DNA of 64,000 nucleotides from Limonium bicolor (Eukaryota; Streptophyta; Magnoliopsida; Caryophyllales; Plumbaginaceae): positions 35,073,765-35,137,764 of the forward strand of contig CM041780.1 in the NCBI GenBank assembly GCA_023374045.1, read 5' to 3'. Shown here piece by piece: positions 57,084 through 64,000 of this stretch (within the stretch, counting starts at the first letter, position 1; each line of letters starts with the position of its first letter). The translations under genes and the position numbers were made by a program. Below the pieces are notes generated by a model, which had not been told where the DNA came from, did no database searches, and saw nothing but the letters and a program-made list of their open reading frames with translations.

Positions 57084-57802
57084 ATGGATTCCCCTTCTAA
57101 CTACAAGCTTCCATCACAAGTCCTCTTCGTTCCATACTTCTTAACTTCCATCGCCCCCACATCGACACCGCTAAGCAATATACCACTAGTTTCAGTAGCA
57201 CCCCCTCCCAAACCTCACCCTCCCTTGCCCTTACAACCTTTATTCCCCCCACTAGTGATCCCTCTCACCCATCAGCCTCCTCCTTCACTATTATCAACCC
57301 CACCCTCCTTGCCACCATCGCCCCCGACCCATCCGTCACCACTCCCCAACCTACGGCCACCACCACCGTCACCATTCCAACATCTCCCCAAGCCCGCCCT
57401 GCATCTCCTCCCTTCTCTGACCCTACCGACCAACACGACCCAACCAACTCTCCGTCTCCCACAACTCCCCTACCGCCGACCCCGAGGCACTAACCCATGA
57501 CACCCCCCTTCGCACCACTTCCGCTGCTCCAACTCATCGATGGTGGCCTCACAAGCAGACTGTCAAACAACCTCTCCCATCACTGGTTTGTCCACACACT
57601 GGACCTTCACCAGGACCCAGAAATACTTGACACGTCACGGGAATCCGACACGGCCACACCCTCAAAGAAAAGGAGTCGCCCTCCCCTTGGTCAAATAAAG
57701 AGCGGCTCGATCGATATTTTCAAAAACTCTTATGAGCTACCGATGGGATACTCAGTGAACTCTCGCAATTTTGTCAAAGGGAAAATGCTCGACCTAGCAT
57801 GA
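57084..57802 (+). pseudogene. Proline/serine/threonine-rich reading frame downstream of copia pol
   Basis: An ATG in good context (cgccATGG) opens 138 codons of P/S/T-rich sequence; a second frame from about 57250 gives a more balanced P/S/T/A text (TTPQPTATTTVTIPTSP). A basic segment (KKRSRPPLG) and a helix-like stretch (KERLDRYFQKLL) follow near 57665-57740, again across frames. SIRE-type copia elements often carry an extra, sometimes envelope-like, frame after pol, and this position fits. No membrane segment or other diagnostic feature is visible. It might equally be a captured gene fragment. Frame changes mark it as broken. Confidence 0.4.
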
Positions 57803-58270
57803 CACTCCTAGATGCGTTTGGATAATGAAATACCCTAAAATTAAAACAGTGATTAATTAGGAAAATTAAGATTTTAGAAGCTTAATTATGCCTAATAAAT
57901 CATGAGGGAACAAATCCCGAATAAAACGGAACCTTAAAACGGATTGAAAACACAAATGAACCTTAAAGCGCGTTTTTCGAGGAAACCAGAAAAACATGAC
58001 TTTAAGCGGGTTAAATAGACCCGTAATAATTTAAGTCACTCTCCTAAACCCACTCTTCTCTCATGTTTTCTTCCCCCCCTGGTTGGCTTCTTCTTCTTAA
58101 TTTTCCTCTGCCATGGCGATGTGCAGCACCCTCACCAACTCCTTCATTCCTCTATATATTTGAAAGCCCAAATCAACTCCAAATCACATAAAAATTACAC
58201 CATTGCACTATCCTCTCTTTGGGCAACATTTCTACCTTTTCAAAATCAGAAAATCTCACACTTCATCCCC

Positions 58271-58342
58271 ATGGGTGTGACTCATTTGGAGCTTGAAGTC
58301 CACCATTGTGACCCCCTCCATCCCCACTTTGTTCTAAGGTAA
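58271..58342 (+). other. Small conserved reading frame in the D LTR leader
   Basis: ATG in CATCCCCATGGG opens 23 codons beginning MGVTHLE. The LARD LTR has the same ATG context at 32363 with 9 codons beginning MGFFHLK. Position and start are shared; the peptides are not. Possibly an upstream reading frame in the leader RNA. Confidence 0.3.
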
Positions 58343-59440
58343 AAATAGTTTTCAAAGTCCATCTTTTTCTAGCTCTTCCTTCAAAATGAAATTACAAGTG
58401 AAGCCTTGTTTTGTTCCTCTTCCAGCATGTTTTGGTGGTTGATCTTGGAGCTGGAAACCTTACCTCATTGCTGTCCAAAAACCCTACTGAGAAGCTTAAG
58501 GTAACACCCCCTTGTAAACCCTAGCTTGTACTATGTGTTAGGTTAGTTTAAGGAATGAGTTTTCTAAGTTAGTCTGGTGTGTGTGGATGGTTGTAGCTTA
58601 CCAAATTGGTGAGAGAAGAACAAGAATAAGAAACCAAGAAACAAAGAAGGAAGGAGAAGAGAAAGAAAGAAAGAAAAGGAAAGAAAGAACTAGAAAATAC
58701 AAGGTAAATGCACTTACCTTGAGCTAGTTTTGAATGTTTGATTGTAACAGATTTTAATGTCTAAAATGAGGAATTTGAAGTGTTCTGAATAATGGTTTAT
58801 GCTGTGGTATAATGAGGAAGAGAGTTAGGCTGTTTTAGAATTGTTTGAATGATGTTTAAGAGTTTGGAAACCAAGGAAAACAATAGGTGTTGTGCAGGAC
58901 AATATTTAAGTTTATTGAATTAAATGTGTGATGTTAGTGTCCCTTGAGAATATGGTTAGTAGTTGATGTTAGGAACTGAAAAATAATGTTGTGAGATTGC
59001 TTAGAAATGTAGGGAACCTCTTTCAAAATTTGTCCAAAATTAAAGGACTTAAGTGTTGAAAGGAGAAGAAACAACCTAGGATATAACTAGGTGTGTCTTG
59101 ATGATTAAAATGAGTAGCTTACGATGTTAGAAACTGGATTGGGAAAGATAGGCATGGAGTATCATTTTAGATGAAAACAATGCTAGGAACACTAGTAATG
59201 CAAGAACCACTGAGTCGAAGAAGGGAAAGGGAACAAGAATCTGTAGCATAAGTTTTTAGAAAACAAGAGTGGAAAATTGTGTAAGGAAACTAAGGATTTA
59301 GTGATGATTTTAAGGGATGAACTAAGGTAATTTAGAGGGTCTAATTAGTGCTAAATCATGTTAGAATTCATGTAGAAAGATTGGGGAAGAAATGGGTAGA
59401 AGAATGGAGTTGAAACAGGTTCAATAGGGAAATTCTGACC

Positions 59441-59719
59441 TCGACCGACCCAGGGGGTTAAGTCGGTTGTGGGTCGGTCGGGCTGAAACAACTGAAGCGT
59501 ATGCCCTCTGACTTCGACCGACCCAGGAGGGTTGAGTCGGTCGTGGGTCGGTCAGGCATAAATTTTTTTCAAACGGTAAACTCACTGACTTCAACCGACC
59601 CAGATGGGTGTGTCGGTCGTGGGTCGGTCGAGATAGGACTTCTAGACCCGATACTTACTGACTTCGGCCGACCCAGAGGGTTTTGGGTCGGTCGGTCAAA
59701 GGTGTGGGTCAGTCGGTCC
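59441..59719 (+). repeat. Four-unit hairpin array in the D LTR
   Basis: Each unit: CGACCGACCCA paired with TGGGTCGGTCG across a short spacer (units near 59441, 59513, 59591 and 59664). The last unit is extended. The stem differs from the family E (GGTCCGACCCA) and LARD (GGTCCGGGACT) stems, but the architecture and mid-LTR position are the same. Confidence 0.85.
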
Positions 59720-60830
59720 AAACAAAAAAATAAATAAAAATATAATATTAAAATAATATATATATATGTGTATATATGTATACATTTACATACATATGTG
59801 GGATTAGTATCAGAGTAATGATGGTAAGAAATATGCACATAATAAGGAAACAAACTTGAGAAACATAAGAAGTAAATGAGTTTTTCCTGAAAAGAATGAG
59901 GTGTAAACGATTAGTAATGGTAGCTTGGAAACATTAATGAAAGAACGGGTTAGGTTAATAATAGATGAATAACCGTACAATTCCGTGTATGTTATAGGAC
60001 TCAAATAGTAGAACACCGATGGAGAGTCGGTGAGTCCAAGGACGATGGTGCACGGTATGATTTTTCATGCCCTGTATTGTAACGAGGTTACCTCGGCTTG
60101 TGTGTGGTGTGTTTATGTGCAACCACCTAAACAAGATAAAAGCATGTAATAGGTTTATTTCACTTTCCAATATATTGTAATTATTAAGCCTTGCTTGGTT
60201 GGTGATTGAGCTTGGAAGCTATGTTGGCTTGTTGAAGTGCTTGGCTGATTGATTGTGGAAGCTTGATTGATTATTCATGGGCTTCTCACTAAATCCCTAA
60301 CCATCTAACACTAACACTGAGAATTGGGAATTAACTAATTGGGAGAATTTAAGAAGTCCGATATAGTTTCGGCCACGCGTGAGGATGAGGTAACAAGAGA
60401 GGTTGTTTACAGATTCCTGGCTACAATCTTTTCCACGGTCCAAACCCCTTAAATGGGTAGCAACCTGGTTAAGTGGGCCAACTTTAAGCCCGGTGGGGGA
60501 TAGTCTTGTCCCTGCCCAAAGTTCATACCGACTTGACTTGAGAATTGATCAGAGAAGGTAAATTGATTGAGGAAGATCTTGACTTGTGTGAGCTATTGAT
60601 CATGAGAGTAATGAGATAATGGCATCCGATTAACCCGGATGGTAATTGGGCTAACCATTTGAGAAGTTTGGTTGAGTTGTGGACATTGATTGTGGATTGT
60701 GAGATCTATGCCTCGATTGGTTGTTATGCCTTGTATTGAATGTTGCCATGCATGCATGTGTGTTCATTGATCTCAGCATGTTATTTATTATAAAATGAAC
60801 CGCATGTTGGCGGTCAATTAGTTGGCGTAC

Positions 60831-60890
60831 CCCCGCTAGCACGCGGGGTATGCGGAAGTCATATGCAGCTTTTGCTGAGCCCCTTAGGGC
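60831..60890 (+). promoter_or_regulatory. Three-hairpin LTR module, element D
   Basis: Stem CCCCGC/GCGGGG with TAGCAC loop (60831-60848); stem CAGC/GCTG with TTTT loop (60866-60877); stem GCCC/GGGC (60879-60890). Then T-rich sequence and taggaactcgag. About 515-570 bp before the LTR end. Confidence 0.62.
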
Positions 60891-61407
60891 ACTGTTTTAT
60901 TGTAGGAACTCGAGAAGGTTCATGGTTTGGACATGACCGGGAAGCTTCTTTTGATAGGCAAGTTATTTTGATTGGTGTACCGAGTTGTACACGGTCAGAA
61001 TCTTGTAGCCGGTGTACCACGTGGTACACCCTTTTGGATTAGGGAATTGAAAACATTTGAGATATGGCTAGATGTAAACCGTTGGTTTTTTGTAGACTTG
61101 AAAGGTTGTAATCGTGAATTAACTCTTAGCCTCGGTGATCACTTTTGGTATGTGTTGAGGAGAACCAGGATGTAATTACTACTGGAGCTATGTAATGATT
61201 GTTGAGTTGTTTGAAGTTGTTAATGGTAACTCAGTATTCCTTGCTATCAGACCGTACTGTTTGTTTGATTGAGGCCTAGTTAGTCATATGGGCGGCTAAC
61301 GGCGTGTATCACCCGCTACTTAGTTTGATTATTCTGCTACGATTAGAGTAGAGACCGTGATGCTTAGGAGATAATTAGGGGATTAGCGGTAGGGGGTGTT
61401 ACAAAAG

Positions 61408-61419
61408 TGGTATCAGAGC
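61408..61419 (+). other. Primer-binding site of element D
   Basis: TGGTATCAGAGC, five bases after the LTR end; initiator tRNA-Met type. Confidence 0.93.
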
Positions 61420-61625
61420 AAAGTGTCACTCTGATAGCCGAGGATTACCGAGTGTAGTGATTACGAGAGTTAGGATTACAAACCGTTTTACAACGGAGGA
61501 TTAGGATCTATCCTTGAATGACCGTAATCATTACGGAAACCCCTTAACGTCTGAAATGACGATACAACTGCTTAAACCCAAGACCACCTTGTCATAGTAC
61601 CTAATGTAAATCGTTAATTGTTCAG

Positions 61626-62900
61626 ATGTCAGGAGGAGGACGTGGTTGTGGTAGAGGCCGTGGAGGGTCTATTAAAGGACCCGGCGCGCAGACGTAGCTG
61701 AAATCATCACCGCCACGGTAGCGTAGATGCTACCCCAAGTAATCGCTACCGTACAACAGACCCAACAAAACCAGCAACAACAACAACAGCCCGACCCACC
61801 ACAACCCCAAGAGGTAAATTGGGTAAAGGCCATCGCAGATCTTCGACCTCCTTGCTTCAAAGGCGAGGGCGACCCCGCCAAGCTAGAGGCTTACATTGCT
61901 GAAATGGAGACGACATTCGAGTCTCTCGAAGCTCCTGCTGGAGTTCGAGTGACGATAGCCGGTTACTACCTCAAAGACGCTGCCATGGATTGGTGGAAAC
62001 TTGTCAAGGTCGAGCACACCGCCGATCCGACCTTCGACTGGGAAGCTTACACCTCTCTCCTCAGATTAAAATACTATCCTGAACATGTTAAGACCAAGAA
62101 GCGCTTGGAGCTTGACGCTTTGAAGATGACGGATAAGATGACAGTCGACGAATACTATACTAAGTTCACCTCCATCCTCCGTCTACTACTGACTTAGGGT
62201 ACACCAGACAGATGTTGGTCAACCACTTCTATGGTGGCCTGAGCCATCGCCTCCAATATGGCATAAGTTACACCCGTTTTACCTCCTCCAAGTAAATCTT
62301 AATTCAAACCCATTATGCCATTGTCCATATGAAATAGTACCTTGCTATGTGGAATACACTATCTAACACCCGAGAACCTCAGGAGTGTTACCATGCCGTC
62401 TTACAGGTTGAAATCACCGTCCATCTGAGGGACGAAGAGAACGCGCTCAAGCGCAAATCCAACCCCAAGAATGCTAGCTCATAGGAGCAGCATAAAAACA
62501 AGGGCTAGAAGCCAAAGATGGGGAAGTACACCCACCCACCTCATAAGAGTACCCCCGGAGACAGCATTGCCCATGCTGAGAAGGGCAAGGCAGCTGAGTA
62601 GTTGCAGCTAGCCTACCCTGCAGTAGTGGCTGCTAAACCACTGAGATCCCAACCGCTTAAGGGTTCTCGCTCCGACTATAGTAAGGCCCACTCTGGAGGC
62701 CGGTACTACCACTACAGGACATGCGGGAAGAACCACCCCGGCGTCTATTACCAGGGGAAGGAAGTGAGATGCTACAAGTGCAGTCAGATGGGTCACTGTT
62801 CCTTCGAGTGCCCGAACAAGTCCAAACCCAAAGGCAACTACCAAGGCTTTACGCAAAGAGAGGGCAAGGAGGTTGCATCTGGCGATGCACAAGCCTAGCA
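61626..62900 (+). pseudogene. Gag of element D, broken
   Basis: ATG at 61626 opens a Gly/Arg-rich N-terminus, as in A and B. After a shift near 61685 the frame reads a Q-rich stretch and a gag domain (NWVKAIADLRPPCFKG, MDWWKLVKVEH, LKYYPEHVK, DEYYTKF). A frame change near 62190 continues to about 62290, where a probable intron runs to TTACAG at 62407. The linker exon keeps PLRSQPLKG, the motif that ends exon 2 in A, but no intron interrupts here. Zinc knuckles follow: the first has lost cysteines (TCGKNHPGVYY), the second is intact (CYKCSQMGHCSFEC, about 62770-62811). Stops at 61712, about 62482, 62507 and 62599. Non-functional but well preserved in outline. Confidence 0.83.
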
Positions 62901-63163
62901 GACCTCGCAGGGACAGGGGTCCCGAGGTGCTCAGAAGGGTGCACCGTAGAGTCAGCCGGCTTGCATATCATCGATCGAGATGGGAGCAGTACTATGTCCA
63001 GCTTAGCTACTTTCGAACACCTTGTTCCTTGAGTGCATGCCTAAATGTTTGAATTGCTTGCTTGAGTGATTACTTGAATGACCAAGAAATCCTTGTATGA
63101 ATTGAGCATGAACCGAAACTATTAACTAGAAAACTAGAACTCACATATAATTTTCCACCATAG
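62901..63163 (+). other. End of gag and intron before the AlkB exon, element D
   Basis: The Gly/Gln-rich tail of gag runs to about 63030 in shifting frames. Then AT-rich sequence without coding ends at TTCCACCATAG (63163), a good acceptor matching the position of the A/B acceptor. The donor could not be fixed. Confidence 0.5.
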
Positions 63164-63903
63164 GAACTTTCCATATCTGTTACCCAATCCCTTCAAACCC
63201 ACTCCACGAAGAAGCCGACATCACCACTCAACACACCAACTATAAGCAGTGTCAGGTCATCCGACCAAGTATGATATTAATAAAGGGATGCCTCACACCC
63301 GAAGCGCAAATTTCCATCGTCCGATGATGCAACGAACTAGGTGCGGGTCCATGAGGACTTTACTCACCCGAATTCCCCGGCGGAGCGAAGATGAAGCTAA
63401 AGATGATGTGCTTGGGAAAGGACTGGAATCCTAATACCATGACATACTAGAAGACACGAGCTGAAGACAGAGCAACACCACCAGCAATACCTGATGAATT
63501 TCAAGCGGTTAACGCACAAGTTGTAGAGATCACACGGCAACTAGAGGCTGATCCAATTCCTACACTTGAAGCGGGCCTTTATATTATTAACTTCTACGAA
63601 GAAGGTGGACTACTTGGTTTACACCAAGATAAGGACAAGACAGCGGAAATTCTCGAACAAGGAGTGCCCGTAGTGTCCTGGTCCATTGGTGACGATGCCG
63701 AATTCTTATTCGGCGAGTAGAAGCATGTGGACCTTATAGAGAAACTGGTAATTAGGTCAGAAAATGTCTTAGTTATGGGTGGAGAGTCGAGAATGCTGTA
63801 TCACGGTATCAAAAGGATTAAGATGAATACGACACCATCGACGGTGGTCAACGCCACACACCTGAAACCCGGATGCCTGAACCTTACCTTTAGGAAGTAT
63901 TAA
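63164..63903 (+). pseudogene. AlkB-type 2OG/Fe(II) dioxygenase exon in element D
   Basis: Read in one frame for about 246 codons, with four in-frame stops but no frameshift. It begins FHICYPI (FDICFPI in A) after a phase-1 acceptor. Motifs: MILIKGCLTP, LYSPEFPGG, MMCLGKDWNP, NFYEEGGLLGLHQDKD with H-x-D at 63622-63630, SIGDDAEFLFGE, VLVMGGESRMLYHGIKRI with the distal histidine at 63802-63804, and CLNLTFRK. In that last motif the first of the two 2OG-binding arginines is cysteine (TGC), probably a CG-to-TG mutation. Ends with TAA 63901-63903. About half the residues differ from A by eye, yet the ligand motifs and spacing are kept. That suggests the domain was maintained in the lineage before this copy died. 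Confidence 0.85.
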
Positions 63904-63971
63904 GCTTGTAACATCATGTAATATGATAGTAATGTGTACTAGAGGCACATAATGTATGATGGATGATTATC

Positions 63972-63977
63972 AATAAA
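63972..63977 (+). terminator. Poly(A) signal after the AlkB stop, element D
   Basis: Canonical AATAAA 69 nt past the AlkB stop, followed by GT-rich sequence (gtagtgttggtt) and a T run. It matches the AATAAG in A and B at the same distance. Supports an mRNA ending after AlkB. Confidence 0.5.
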
Positions 63978-64000
63978 GTAGTGTTGGTTATCAATTTTTT

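Larger units (their letters stand above)
57826..61403 (+). mobile_element. 5' LTR of element D (3578 bp)
   Basis: Begins TGAAATACCCTAAAATT, ends GGGGTGTTACA. It has a CT-rich leader-like part (58040-58110), a small reading frame 58271-58342, a hairpin array and the hairpin module. The first 220 bp resemble the LARD LTR (gtttttcgagg, catgactttaag, acccgtaa). Confidence 0.9.
57826..64000 (+). mobile_element. Ty3/gypsy element D (AlkB-carrying), 5' part
   Basis: 5' LTR 57826-61403, primer site 61408, gag 61626-62900, AlkB exon 63164-63903, window end. Protease and pol should follow beyond 64000. Five bases gataa (57821-57825) precede the LTR as the expected target duplication. The gag and AlkB proteins are clearly diverged from A/B but collinear, so this is a separate family in the same lineage. 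Confidence 0.87.

Noticed and set aside
1..64000. rRNA or tRNA genes
   Set aside because: None seen; the only tRNA-related sequences are the 12-base primer-binding sites.

Overview
The window is plant (angiosperm, probably eudicot) repetitive DNA. I see no complete host gene. It holds plant tnp2-type CACTA transposase domains, Ty3/gypsy elements with the initiator-tRNA-Met primer site TGGTATCAGAGC, a Ty1/copia pol remnant, plant-type introns, and very long LTRs (3.6-5.7 kb) starting TGAAATACCCC and ending GGGGYGTTACA. Nearly every base from 1 to 64000 can be placed in a nested stack of mobile elements. || Layout. 1-6137: 5' end of a minus-strand CACTA transposon with a broken tnp2 transposase (390-3664) and a terminal array of inverted repeats. 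It sits in a minus-strand gypsy LTR of family E (6138-7250). That LTR sits in the internal remnant of family C (7251-7476), next to a 5.7 kb family C LTR (7477-13204). Family C in turn interrupts the left LTR of gypsy element A. 13205-52599: elements A and B, two near-identical Ty3/gypsy copies arranged LTR-internal-LTR-internal-LTR and sharing the middle LTR. A contains a 4165 bp solo LTR of family E (18773-22937, 5 bp target duplication attct). B contains a 13.3 kb element (31462-44743, target duplication taaac) with 4.1 kb LTRs and no recognisable gag or pol, i.e. a LARD-like non-autonomous element. 52600-53328: tail of an older D-like LTR. 53329-57823: a decayed SIRE-like copia pol and a proline/serine/threonine-rich downstream region. 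57826-64000: 5' part of gypsy element D (LTR, primer site, gag, AlkB exon); its pol lies beyond the window. || The most striking content is an AlkB-type 2-oxoglutarate/Fe(II) dioxygenase domain between gag and protease in A, B and the clearly diverged element D. In A the exon boundaries can be read from the sequence. Three gag exons end in phase 1. Downstream lie two phase-1 acceptors: one opens the AlkB exon, which ends in its own stop codon followed by a poly(A)-like signal; the other opens the protease-RT-RNase H-integrase-chromodomain exons. This suggests that alternative splicing chooses between Gag-AlkB and Gag-Pro-Pol. The LTRs of families A/B, C, D, D-like, E and the LARD also share a chain of two or three small hairpins 230-570 bp before the LTR 3' end. 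The stem sequences differ between families but still pair. Several LTR families also carry mid-LTR arrays of GC-rich hairpins with compensatory changes. || All coding copies here are broken by frameshifts or stop codons. The biology is therefore inferred from remains shared among families, and nothing in the window is likely to make a full protein.
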